A stretch of 64,000 nt of DNA from DYRB01 sp963845265 (GTDB lineage: Bacteria > Pseudomonadota > Gammaproteobacteria > Chromatiales > Chromatiaceae). Location: NCBI GenBank assembly GCA_963845265.1, contig CAWJRN010000006.1, positions 62,001 through 126,000 of the forward strand, written 5' to 3'. Below, piece after piece: positions 43,895 to 55,269 of the stretch (its first letter is position 1; each line of letters starts with the position of its first letter). The position numbers were made by a program, and so were the translations under genes. A model generated the notes under the pieces. That model worked only from the letters and a program-made list of their open reading frames with translations. It had not been told where the DNA came from and made no database searches.

Positions 43895-45395
43895 CCACTG
43901 CAGCGGACACCGCCGCCTGATGAGTCTGGCCCTTGCGGTCTGGCTCGTGTTGCCCGGGCCCGGGTTCGCAGACCCCCTGCCCGCCCCGATTGCCGGCGCG
44001 ATGCGCAAAAACAAGCTCCCTGAGACCAACGCCAGCCTGTTTGTCCTCAAGCTTGGCGAGTCGGCGCCGCGCCTGGCCCTGAACGCCGGCGAGCCGCGCC
44101 TCCCCGCCTCGGTCATCAAGCTGCTCACCACTGCGGCGGCCCTCGATACCCTGGGGCCGACCTTCACCTTCAAGACCGAGGCCTATGCCACCGGGACCCT
44201 CAGCGAGGGCCGCCTGGTCGGGGATCTCGTGCTCAAGGGGTACGGCAACCCGGAGCTGTCGCAGCAAGACCTCTGGGGTCTGTTCGATGCCCTGCGTCGC
44301 CGAGGCATTGAGACGGTCACCGGCGACATCGTCATCGATCCGAGCTGGTTCGACCCGCCCGAGCAACAACGCGGCGACTTCGACGGCAAGCCGACCTCCG
44401 CCTACAACGCCCTGCCCCAGGGGCTCAGCGTCAATCAACAATTGACCGAGATCCAGATGGAGGCGGCCCCGAACGGAACCGTGCTGGTCTACACCAGCCC
44501 CCGATTGGCTCAGGTCGAGCTGCGCAACGAACTCAAACTGGTCCAGGCCCCCTGCCTGCGCAAACATCACAGGCCGACCGTGACGGTCTTCCAGGAGGAC
44601 GGTCGAGATATCGTGCGCCTATCCGGGCCCTTCGCAGACAAATGCCGGAAGGACCAGGCCGAGCTGTTGATCCTAGACCCCATGCGCCACGCGGCCGCCG
44701 CCGTGGAGGCCCTGTGGCAGGACCTGGGCGGCCACCTGGAGGGGCAGGTGCGCGTCGGCACCCTGGAGCCAGGGGCCACCATCCTCCGCGAGACCCGCTC
44801 GCGTCCTCTCGGCGAGATGCTGCGGGACATCAACAAGCCGAGCAACAATCTGATGACCCGCACCCTGCTGCTCAGCCTGGCGGCCGAGCGCCTTGGCCCG
44901 CCCGCAACGCCGCTCAAGGGCCAGACCGCGGTGCGCGACTGGCTGGCAGAGGTCGGACTAGACCTCCCGGAACTCGTGTTGACCAACGGCTCCGGGCTAT
45001 CGCGGGATGCGGCCATCTCCGCCGAAAGCCTGGGGCACCTCTTGGCCACCATGTACCAACGGCCCGTCATGCCGGAGTACCTGGCCTCCCTATCGGTGGT
45101 CGGTGTGGACGGGACCATGCGCAAGCGCCTGCGCGGCAGCCCAGTGCGAGGCCAGGCGCATATCAAGACGGGGACGATACGGGGGGCGAGCGGGATCGCA
45201 GGCTATGTCCTGGACCGCAACGGGGAACGCTGGGTAGTGGTGGCCCTGATGGACGGCAAGACCTTAAACACCTGGTCCGCCCACGCTGTGCAAGATGCCC
45301 TATTGGCCTGGGTTTACCAGGGCGCCACCGGCACGGTAGCGCCGGAGGCACTCGCCGCTGCGGGGCAAGCGGATTTAGCACATACGGACCGGTAA
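43881..45395 (+). CDS. dacB: D-alanyl-D-alanine carboxypeptidase/endopeptidase (PBP4)
   Basis: A 504-residue periplasmic penicillin-binding protein of the PBP4/S13 class that trims or cleaves peptidoglycan cross-links. A signal peptide (LMSLALAVWLVLPGPGFADP) follows a short basic leader. All three active-site motifs are present: Ser77-x-x-Lys80 (ASVIKLLTT), SNN (INKPSNNLMTR, near 320) and KTG (AHIKTGTIRG, near 430). The large insert between SxxK and SNN typical of PBP4 is present. The gene overlaps the DUF599 gene. Confidence 0.94.
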   Translation: MASVDHCSGHRRLMSLALAVWLVLPGPGFADPLPAPIAGAMRKNKLPETNASLFVLKLGESAPRLALNAGEPRLPASVIKLLTTAAALDTLGPTFTFKTEAYATGTLSEGRLVGDLVLKGYGNPELSQQDLWGLFDALRRRGIETVTGDIVIDPSWFDPPEQQRGDFDGKPTSAYNALPQGLSVNQQLTEIQMEAAPNGTVLVYTSPRLAQVELRNELKLVQAPCLRKHHRPTVTVFQEDGRDIVRLSGPFADKCRKDQAELLILDPMRHAAAAVEALWQDLGGHLEGQVRVGTLEPGATILRETRSRPLGEMLRDINKPSNNLMTRTLLLSLAAERLGPPATPLKGQTAVRDWLAEVGLDLPELVLTNGSGLSRDAAISAESLGHLLATMYQRPVMPEYLASLSVVGVDGTMRKRLRGSPVRGQAHIKTGTIRGASGIAGYVLDRNGERWVVVALMDGKTLNTWSAHAVQDALLAWVYQGATGTVAPEALAAAGQADLAHTDR

Positions 45396-45418
45396 TTAGC
45401 CCCCCGTGCAGATGGACG

Positions 45419-45604
45419 TCAGGCCACCTTGCGGGTGCTCAGACCGAAGGGGAGATAGGCGGGGCACCAGTTGATCAGCCCTGTTACCAACGGAATCAGG
45501 CCAATGGCCCCCAGCCAATTCTGGGCGTACAAGCCCCAGCCAACGGCGGCCAGGCCAATCAAGATGCGCAGGATACGGTCGATGCCGCCAACATTCTGTG
45601 TCAT
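45419..45604 (-). CDS. DUF2892-family small membrane protein
   Basis: A 61-residue protein from ATG 45604 (GGAG upstream): MTQNVGGIDRILRILIGLAA. The start VGxxDRxxRxxxG and the later LIPLVTGLINWCPAYLPFGL are hallmarks of DUF2892 (YgaP-type membrane domain), which has two short helices. Role unknown; often near thiol-sulfur proteins. It converges with dacB and lies 126 nt downstream of greA on the same strand. Confidence 0.85.
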   Translation of the reverse strand: MTQNVGGIDRILRILIGLAAVGWGLYAQNWLGAIGLIPLVTGLINWCPAYLPFGLSTRKVA

Positions 45605-45729
45605 GCAATGTCTCCAACCAGGGTTTAAAGAGCGGAATACCGGCCCAGGCCGGCATGGCCCCCATTCCAACAGGGTTGGCCGCCGAAGGCATTGACAATT
45701 GCCTTGCACACCTGGTGGCAACTCCGTCG

Positions 45730-46212
45730 CTAGATGTAACGGACCTCCAGGATCTCGAACTCCCGCAGCCCCCCGGGTGCCTGAACGGAGGCCACATCCC
45801 CCTCGCTCTTTCCGATCAAGGCGCGGGCTATGGGCGAGCTGATAGAGATCATCCCTTGTTTGGAATCCGCCTCATCGTCGCCGACGATTTGGAAGGTGAA
45901 TTCGGGATCTTCGTCCTTGTCCAACTCCAGAACGTCCACCGTGGCACCGAAGACCACCCTGCCGTTGGCGGCGACCGTGGTCACGTCGATGATCTGGGCG
46001 TTGGAGAGCTTACCGTCGATGTCCTTGATCCGCCCCTCCACGAAGCTCTGCCGCTCTCGGGCGGCGTGATACTCGGCGTTCTCCTTGAGGTCGCCGTGAG
46101 CGCGGGCCTCGGCGATGGCCTCGATGATCTTCGGGCGCTCCACGCGCTTGAGATGCTCAAGCTCGGAACGCAGCTTCTCCGCCCCTCTGGCGGTCAGGGG
46201 TACCTTGGTCAT
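45730..46212 (-). CDS. greA: Transcription elongation factor GreA
   Basis: A 160-residue factor that enters the RNA polymerase secondary channel and stimulates cleavage of backtracked RNA. The N-terminal coiled coil carries the acidic tip (HGDLKENAEYHAARERQSFV), and the C-terminal FKBP-like domain has ISISSPIARALIGKSEGDVA. It follows carB, with a stem-loop between, the common gammaproteobacterial order carA-carB-greA. The usual C-terminus is intact. Confidence 0.96.
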   Translation of the reverse strand: MTKVPLTARGAEKLRSELEHLKRVERPKIIEAIAEARAHGDLKENAEYHAARERQSFVEGRIKDIDGKLSNAQIIDVTTVAANGRVVFGATVDVLELDKDEDPEFTFQIVGDDEADSKQGMISISSPIARALIGKSEGDVASVQAPGGLREFEILEVRYI

Positions 46213-46282
46213 TTGGGTGTCCTCATGTTGTCGAGACCTGGCCGTCAGGCCAGCCCCGGCGTCTTGTACGAAGGGCTCGGGC

Positions 46283-46307
46283 GGGCCGGGGCACGGAGCC
46301 CCGGCCC
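46283..46307 (-). terminator. Stem-loop between carB and greA
   Basis: GGGCCGGGGC (46283-46292) and its complement (46298-46307) form a perfect 10-bp GC stem with a 5-nt loop just after the carB stop. It probably ends most carAB transcripts before greA. No T-run is seen. Confidence 0.6.
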
Positions 46308-46312
46308 AGGAA

Positions 46313-49519
<3,207 letters not shown>

Positions 49520-49528
49520 TCTGAATTC

Positions 49529-50041
49529 TTTGTCCGCAAATGAACGCAAATGAACGCAATTAAATAGAGAGGTCGCCGTCGCCGCTACAATTGCCGCACT
49601 TGCAGGGGAAGAACATTCAGACGCGACGCGAGTCGTCGTGACCCCAAACTATGCGTCGAACCTCCAGCTTTGGCGTGCCGAAATTGAGCAGAAGCGCCAA
49701 CACCCAAGCCACAGGCACGCAAGTAGTTCATGACTTGCGCCTCATGATCGGACGAAAGCGATCTCAACGCCTTGAGTTCGACCAAGAGCACACCATCAAC
49801 GACCAGGTCGGCAACGATAGTTCCCAACGATTCGACCTTTGTAAGAAACTTGCAGCGGCGCCTGACGCTCGAAGGCAATTCCTTGTTCTGTCAGCTCGAC
49901 ACAGAGCGCGTTTTCATACACAGACTCCAAAAACCCCGCACCCAGCGCATTACTGACTGAGAAAGCGCAACCAATCACGCGCCTGGAGATCGGCGCCGCT
50001 CCTTCCCCATTCGCGTTCATTTGCGTTAATTTGCGGACAAA
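49529..50041. mobile_element. Small inverted-repeat element carrying a GxxExxY gene, inserted between carA and carB
   Basis: A 29-bp sequence at 49529-49557 (TTTGTCCGCAAATGAACGCA...) recurs inverted at 50013-50041 with one mismatch (28/29). Each arm is built of AAATGAACGC-like units. The ~513-bp unit contains only the GxxExxY gene, whose ATG lies inside the right arm. The left arm ends 10 nt from the carB start, and the right arm supplies the last codons of carA (...DLSAN). GxxExxY genes are known to occur next to such repeats; calling the unit a mobile cassette is inference from this structure. Confidence 0.65.
49617..50020 (-). pseudogene. GxxExxY family protein, two frameshifts
   Basis: Joined across frames, the minus strand reads VSNALGAGFLESVYENALCV (the GxxExxY motif GFLESVY) and QAPLQVSYKGRIVG; then ADLVVDGVLLVELKALRSLS and HEAQVMNYLRACGLGVG; then LLLNFGTPKLEVRRIVWG to a stop at 49617. 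This is the full PD-(D/E)xK-like GxxExxY fold of about 130 residues. Shifts lie near 49845 and 49715. All the motifs survive, so the breaks may be sequencing indels. The family's function is unknown. It starts inside the right inverted repeat of the surrounding element. Confidence 0.75.
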
Positions 50042-51177
50042 TCCTTTCTTGTCCGCATCAACGAGATGAAGTGATCAAAGACGGGTGCCACGTCATGAGG
50101 TCCCGGGCTGGCCTCCGGGTGACCCTGGAAGCTGAAGGCCGGCAGGGTGCGGTGGCGGATGCCCTGCAGCGACCCATCGAATAGCGACCTGTGAGTCGCC
50201 TCCAGGCTATCCGGCAGGCTGTCGCCATGCACCGCAAAGCCGTGATTCTGGCTCGAGATCATCACTGCCCCGGTGCGCAAGTCCTGCACCGGGTGGTTGG
50301 CCCCGTGGTGGCCGAATTTCATCTTGCGGGTGCGCGCCCCACAGGCCAACCCCAAGAGCTGGTGACCGAGACAGATGCCGAAGGTGGGGATCCCGGTCTC
50401 CAGCAGCGCCTGAATCGCGGCAATGGCGTAGTCGCAGGGCTCCGGGTCGCCGGGACCGTTGGACAGAAAGACCCCATCCGGCGCCAGGGCCAGGACCTCA
50501 GCCGCCGGGGTCTGGGCCGGCACCACCGTGACCCGACATCCCCGATCTACGAGCATGCGCAGGATGTTGCGCTTGACGCCGAAGTCGTAGGCGACGACAT
50601 GCAAAGGCAGCCCTTCCGAACCCTGTGGCTCGGGCAGCCCGCCATCCAGGCCCCAGGTCCCCTGGGTCCAGACGTAGGGCTCGGCAGTAGTAGCCTCTTT
50701 CGCCAGGTCCATGCCGACCAGTCCGGGAAACGCCTGGGCCGCCGCCAGGGCGCCCGCCTCGTCCACCCCGTCGCCGGCCTGGAGACAACCGTTCTGGGCG
50801 CCCTTCTCGCGCAGAATGCGGGTCAGGCGTCGGGTGTCTATCCCGGCGATGCCCACCACCCCTTGGCGTCTCAGATACCCGTCCAGGGTCTCCTGGCTGC
50901 GCCAGTTGCTGGCCAGGACCGGCAGATCCCGAATCACCAACCCGGCCGCCTGGACTCGGGGCGATTCTTCATCCTCCGGGTTGGCACCGGTGTTGCCGAT
51001 GTGCGGATAAGTCAGGGTGACGATCTGACGAAGGTAGGAAGGGTCGGTCAAGATCTCCTGGTAGCCCGTCATGGCGGTGTTGAAAACCACCTCACCGACG
51101 CTAGAACCGGACGCGCCGATGGATTCACCCCGGAAGACAGAACCATCTTCCAGGACCAGGATTGCGGGATTACTCAA
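50026..51177 (-). CDS. carA: Carbamoyl-phosphate synthase, small (glutaminase) subunit
   Basis: A 383-residue class I glutamine amidotransferase that hydrolyses glutamine and passes ammonia to CarB. The TTG at 51177 is chosen as start: GGAG is 6 nt upstream and translation then begins SNPAILVLEDGSVFRGESIG, the normal CarA N-terminus; the longer frame to 51396 is non-homologous. Catalytic Cys is in TFGICLGHQLLGLACG, and the His-x-Glu pair in FQGHPEASPGPHDVAP. The last nine residues (RTRKDLSAN) come partly from the inverted repeat of the inserted element, so the C-terminus differs slightly from the norm. Confidence 0.95.
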   Translation of the reverse strand: MSNPAILVLEDGSVFRGESIGASGSSVGEVVFNTAMTGYQEILTDPSYLRQIVTLTYPHIGNTGANPEDEESPRVQAAGLVIRDLPVLASNWRSQETLDGYLRRQGVVGIAGIDTRRLTRILREKGAQNGCLQAGDGVDEAGALAAAQAFPGLVGMDLAKEATTAEPYVWTQGTWGLDGGLPEPQGSEGLPLHVVAYDFGVKRNILRMLVDRGCRVTVVPAQTPAAEVLALAPDGVFLSNGPGDPEPCDYAIAAIQALLETGIPTFGICLGHQLLGLACGARTRKMKFGHHGANHPVQDLRTGAVMISSQNHGFAVHGDSLPDSLEATHRSLFDGSLQGIRHRTLPAFSFQGHPEASPGPHDVAPVFDHFISLMRTRKDLSAN

Positions 51178-51706
51178 GGGTGGCTCCGATTCAGTCCGCG
51201 CCCGGCCAACTGGCCGGGTGATGCACCACAGGTGCGAGACGAGCGTCTCGCCGGAGGAAGGATGCGCGGCGAGACAGTCGGAGGATTCTAAAGGAGCCCG
51301 CCGAACCTGTCCACGCGGTAGCGTCGGAGCGGCAAAGGCAAATTTGGGGCCGTCGCCCGTCGTCTGGCTCCCAGGCTCCAGAGCCTGGACAAGCATTGGC
51401 CACGACCTCCCCGTAGCCCGGATGGAGCGCTAGCGGAATCCGGGGACGGCCTCTCAGACTAACGATACATCAATGGGTTGCCGCAAGGCTCCAGCGACTA
51501 CCTCCCCAGTCTGAGCACATCGGAACGAGAGAGCCCCTCGTACGCGCCCGCCGAGTGGGCCTAGATGAAACCGAGCCTTGGCGGGTAGCATTCGGCCCTG
51601 TCCGCCGCGCCCTTGGGCGCTGACCGACCCAGTGGCCCAGCCTGACGACAGGGCGCCCGCGACGCCACCTTAGCGGGCTGCTCGCGTACCCAACGAGGAT
51701 CCAGCT
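51178..51706. other. Divergent intergenic region upstream of carA
   Basis: Some 529 nt between the carA start and the plus-strand gene at 51707. It should hold the carAB promoter and possibly a leader. I looked for a leader peptide with a pyrimidine-rich attenuator, ArgR boxes and PurR/PepA sites and see none I can support. Confidence 0.4.
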
Positions 51707-52303
51707 ATGAGCGAACATCTCCCGATCCAAGACCCCAACGACTACTCTCCCGAGGACCTGATGCGCCTGGGCGAGGCCCTGTTCTCCGCCCTGACGTCCG
51801 TCGAGGAGCTGGAGCGCATCTGCATGACCCTGGCCCACCTGCCGACCGAAGATGCCCAAGATCTGCTGGCCCGATTCCGGGACTCCCCCAGGGGCCGGGA
51901 GATCGGTTGGCTCCAATGCGCCATCGACGAGGGCACCTTCCATCTCCTGACCCCGCAAAACGCCATCGAGGAGCGCGAGTACCTCACCCTCGAGGTCATT
52001 CAGGAACTCACCGACGAGGCGTGTGACCTGGAGATTGAGCTCGGGCAGACGCGTATCACCCGAGACAAGGGGGAGATCCGCCTCTCTGCCCTCAGGACCC
52101 TCGCCGATGCCGGACGCATGCACCCGGCCGAGGTCGAAGGCTTCCGCTCCGGCATCGTCTGCGATTCCGAACGCATAGAGGAGCTGGAGCAGGAGATCGA
52201 GCTCAAGGAGGCCATGATCGAGCACCTGCGTGCCTCCATCACCACACCCAGGTACCGCAACGCCGATCCAGACGTCCTGCGCCACATCCACTGGGATGCT
52301 TAG
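51707..52303 (+). CDS. Hypothetical acidic coiled-coil protein
   Basis: A 198-residue soluble protein (MSEHLPIQDPNDYSPEDLMR). Composition is strongly acidic and helical, with a likely coiled coil near the C-terminus (CDSERIEELEQEIELKEAMI). Segments such as LFSALTSVEELERICMTLAH and LLTPQNAIEEREYLTLEVIQ are regular helices. No family recognised. It stands at the edge of the conflict island, before a repeat and the caspase-TIR gene, on the same strand as that gene; whether it belongs to the island is not known. Confidence 0.6.
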   Translation: MSEHLPIQDPNDYSPEDLMRLGEALFSALTSVEELERICMTLAHLPTEDAQDLLARFRDSPRGREIGWLQCAIDEGTFHLLTPQNAIEEREYLTLEVIQELTDEACDLEIELGQTRITRDKGEIRLSALRTLADAGRMHPAEVEGFRSGIVCDSERIEELEQEIELKEAMIEHLRASITTPRYRNADPDVLRHIHWDA

Positions 52304-52346
52304 GAACGGTTCAGAAACAACCGAAACAAGCGCGCGGACGACAAGA

Positions 52347-52432
52347 AACTACGAAATACACGAAAGTCTCGAAAAAACAGCAAATGCTCCTGTGTATATA
52401 GCCTTTTCGCGTTTTTCGCGTGTTTCGTAGTT
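52347..52432. repeat. Short inverted-repeat element without gene
   Basis: AACTACGAAATACACGAAA (52347-52365) is inverted at 52414-52432 with two mismatches (17/19), around a 48-nt A/T-rich centre. The arms consist of ACGAAA units, the same style as the arms around the GxxExxY gene but a different sequence. It may be a solo, gene-less relative of such elements at the left edge of the caspase/TIR island. Beyond it, 52304-52624 holds no gene. Confidence 0.45.
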
Positions 52433-52624
52433 CCAAGAAGATGTACCGGTTGTTCTTGAATCGTCACTTAACGCGTGCCGCTATGCCAACGACGCTTGGC
52501 GCTTCTACGGCAACAATCGGGGCAGCGTCGCCCTGGAGGTCCGCCGAGTCTGGGCACGGCGCGGCGGGCTCAGCAATGTGCTCTCGACTAATATCTCCAG
52601 AGCCCCCTCACCGAGCCAAGATCC

Positions 52625-53779
52625 ATGCCCCTGAAAGCCAAGGACTCCCCGACAGATTCGTCCCGACCACCCATCGCCCCGCAGCGCCGGGCGCTGTTGA
52701 TCTGCAACGGCTCCTTCAGCGAACGGGGATTCCCCAACCTGCCTGGGGTGAAGAAAGACTTCGACGCCATGACCCGCGTGCTCGGCGACGCGACGATCGG
52801 AGGCTTCGAGGTCACGGCCTTGCTCGACCAGCCTCTGCTGGCGGTGCGCAAGGCGATCGCGATGGCCTGCCGCCAGAGCGGTGCCGACGACACCCTCCTG
52901 ATCTACTACTCCGGGTACAGCTTCTGTGGCAATGACCACAGCCTGTACCTGCCGGTAGCCGACTCGGACCAAGAGTTCCCGGATGCTACGGCGGTCGACG
53001 CCGAGTTTGTCCTCAGCCAGATTCGACAAAGCGCCTGCCATCGCGTGGTGCTCCTGGTGGACGGCTGCCACAGCGGCGCCTTCTTCAACAACAATCGCGG
53101 CATCCCCGATGGACTCTTCGCCATCACCGCCTGCGCCGCCGACCAGTTCACCGTCGACACCCCGGAGGGCGGCGCCTTCACTCGGGCCCTGGTCGAAGGG
53201 CTGGAAGGTCCCGCCACCGACCTGGACGGGGATGGCCGCCTGTCCATCGACGAGTTGCACAGATTCGTCGCGGCGCAGTTCGCACAGCAAGGCTACGAGG
53301 CAACGCCGCAGAAATGGGTCTGGAATGTGCGGGAGCCGATCTACATCGCGAATGCCCAGCCCAGGGTCTTCCTGAGCTATTGCCGGAAGGACGTCGCCAT
53401 AGCCGAGCGGCTCAAGGCGGCGCTGGAGGCCCAGGGCTTCTCGATCTGGCTCGACCTGGAGGACATCAAGGCGGGCAACTGGAAGACGCGCGTCACGGAC
53501 GGGCTCAACCGCGCCCGCGCCCTGGTCTTTCTCATGACCCCCGATTCACTCGCCGCGCCGGCCGTCCAGAAGGAGCTGCAGTTCGCCGCAGCCAAAGGCG
53601 TACCGATCATTCCGGTGCAGTTGCAGGACATGCCCAGCGACGCCATCCCCGACTGGTACCGGTTCGACTACGACAGCGTCCATCGGCACACGCTCGGCCG
53701 CAACCTGCCGAAATCGGGACTAACCAAGCTCGTCCAGGCGATACGGAGCGCGCGGCGTCGGTCCAGCGGCGCCGAGTGA
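52625..53779 (+). CDS. Caspase-like (peptidase C14) protein fused to a TIR domain
   Basis: A 384-residue cytoplasmic protein. Residues ~20-230 are a caspase/metacaspase fold: RRALLICNGSFSERGFPNLP, GVKKDFDAMTRVLG, the catalytic Cys148 in LLVDGCHSGAFF, and a canonical EF-hand loop at 199-210 (DLDGDGRLSIDE) suggesting Ca2+ control. The first catalytic residue, His of the usual YYSGHG, is Tyr98 here (YYSGYSF). Residues ~245-375 are a TIR domain (RVFLSYCRKDVAIAERLKAA; GFSIWLDLEDIKAGNWKTRV) with the NADase-type Glu317 in VQKELQF. In bacteria both domains serve in suicide-type defence. Whether the protease is active without the His is doubtful; it may be a pseudo-enzyme platform for TIR. Confidence 0.85.
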   Translation: MPLKAKDSPTDSSRPPIAPQRRALLICNGSFSERGFPNLPGVKKDFDAMTRVLGDATIGGFEVTALLDQPLLAVRKAIAMACRQSGADDTLLIYYSGYSFCGNDHSLYLPVADSDQEFPDATAVDAEFVLSQIRQSACHRVVLLVDGCHSGAFFNNNRGIPDGLFAITACAADQFTVDTPEGGAFTRALVEGLEGPATDLDGDGRLSIDELHRFVAAQFAQQGYEATPQKWVWNVREPIYIANAQPRVFLSYCRKDVAIAERLKAALEAQGFSIWLDLEDIKAGNWKTRVTDGLNRARALVFLMTPDSLAAPAVQKELQFAAAKGVPIIPVQLQDMPSDAIPDWYRFDYDSVHRHTLGRNLPKSGLTKLVQAIRSARRRSSGAE

Positions 53780-53858
53780 GACCGGCTCGCCGGCAGAGGT
53801 GCTGCCGGTCGGGGCTCGGCGGGTGTTGGTGGGAAAAAAATCCGTCGCTCGGGGGCCC

Positions 53859-55158
53859 CTACGGACTGAGGCTTTGGGCCGCCAGCCCCGACATCAGGTC
53901 TTTCACCAACGCGGGGTCTCGAACGGTTTCCTCCCCGACGACCTTCACATCGGCGCGAGCCCCGGGAATGGCGTCCGCGCGAAACAGGCGCTCCCCTACT
54001 CCAGGGGTGGCCGCTAGCAGCGCCAGCGGGTCATACAGATTGAACTTGCTGACCTTCGGCCACAGGGCATCGAAGTCCCCGGCGTTTTCCTCGGCACGGG
54101 CGAGCTCGGCCTGCCCTGCCGGGGTCTCGATGTCCACGTCCGTGAATGTCTCGAAGAACCACTCGGTCGTCAGCGATGGCGGCATGTGGCCCTGTTGGAT
54201 GCCCGACCAGAGGTTCTGCAGCGACCGCTTCTGCTGGTCCCGAAGGTAGACGCCGATCGGATGCCCGGTGGCGGCCATGCCCTCGTAGAAGCCGCGTGGC
54301 GCGGCCGCGGCGTAGGCCGCCTCCTTGCGCCACGACGACCAGCGGAATCCCGAACTCCTGCACCCGCGCGTAGACGTAGTCCGCCGAAGGCTGGTGGGTC
54401 GTGTTGTTGTAGGCACGCCGGTCGGCGCCCACGAAGCCGAGCTCGTCGAGCGTTGGTTCGACGCCGCCCATGATCACGACCTTGGCGGTCTTCCTTTTCA
54501 CGAGCTCCGGCGCGTTGCGTAACAGCGCGGCCAGATCGGCCATGCCGGCGTTGACCAGCAGGACAGCGGATCCGTCGGCCACACGGGTCAGCTCGCTTTC
54601 GAGCAGGGCGACACCGTCCGCCGACACCTCCCCGCGCGGGTGCCCGAAGGGCGTATCGATGAAGACCTGGTGGTCCTTCCTCCGCGCCTCGGTGGCCAAG
54701 AGGTCCAGCTTCCCGTCCGCACCCTTCACCTCGAAGTCGTAGTCCCCGCCCACGCCGACCTCGACACCATCCAGACCGAGCCCCTCGAGCACGTCCTTGG
54801 CGAACCTCGCCCGGCGCAGACGCGTCTCCCGGTCGCCCAGGGTGGTGACGACGCACCTGACGTCGATGAAGCCTTGCTCGGCAAGCTCGGCCGCGAGGAC
54901 CAGGACGCTGAGGTCGTCGGGGTCCTTGTTGGGGTCGGTGAAGAGGAACAGCGGCGCGGGCGCCTGGGGCCGGACGTCAAGCAGGAACCCGACGGCCCGC
55001 GCCTGATCCGCGGCGAGCGTGATCGGCGGGGATACCGCGGCAGTGTGGTCCCTCGCCCAGGCGCTTATGCATAGGGCGGTCGCGAGCACGAGCACGGGGA
55101 CCGCAGCGAGGCGTCGGGGACGGCGGACTGTCCTAGGGCGAGGAGGCATGTTCTTCAT
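53859..55158 (-). pseudogene. Exported nucleoside hydrolase, one frameshift
   Basis: The frame opens at ATG 55158 with a twin-Arg-rich leader and hydrophobic stretch (RLAAVPVLVLATALCISAWA). The inosine-uridine nucleoside hydrolase motif follows as FLFTDPNKDPDDLSVLVLAA, then LLVNAGMADLAALLRNAP and VVIMGGVEPTLDE. At about 54335 a single base is lost: the good frame continues KEAAYAAAAPRGFYEGMAAT, ATGHPIGVYLRDQQKRSLQN, FNLYDPLALLAATPGVGERL, ending at 53859. The enzyme would be about 430 residues and split N-glycosidic bonds of nucleosides outside the cytoplasm. Since only one slip breaks it, a sequencing error is likely. It is divergent from the lysozyme gene and convergent with caspase-TIR. Confidence 0.7.
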
Positions 55159-55269
55159 GGGTCCTGGTTGGTCACCGGCAGCACGCGACGACGGGGCGCT
55201 CGCCGGGCAGATCGACGGAAGCCGCCTAGAATTATGCTCTTGAGAACCGGGAACACGGAGTGGGCGGCG

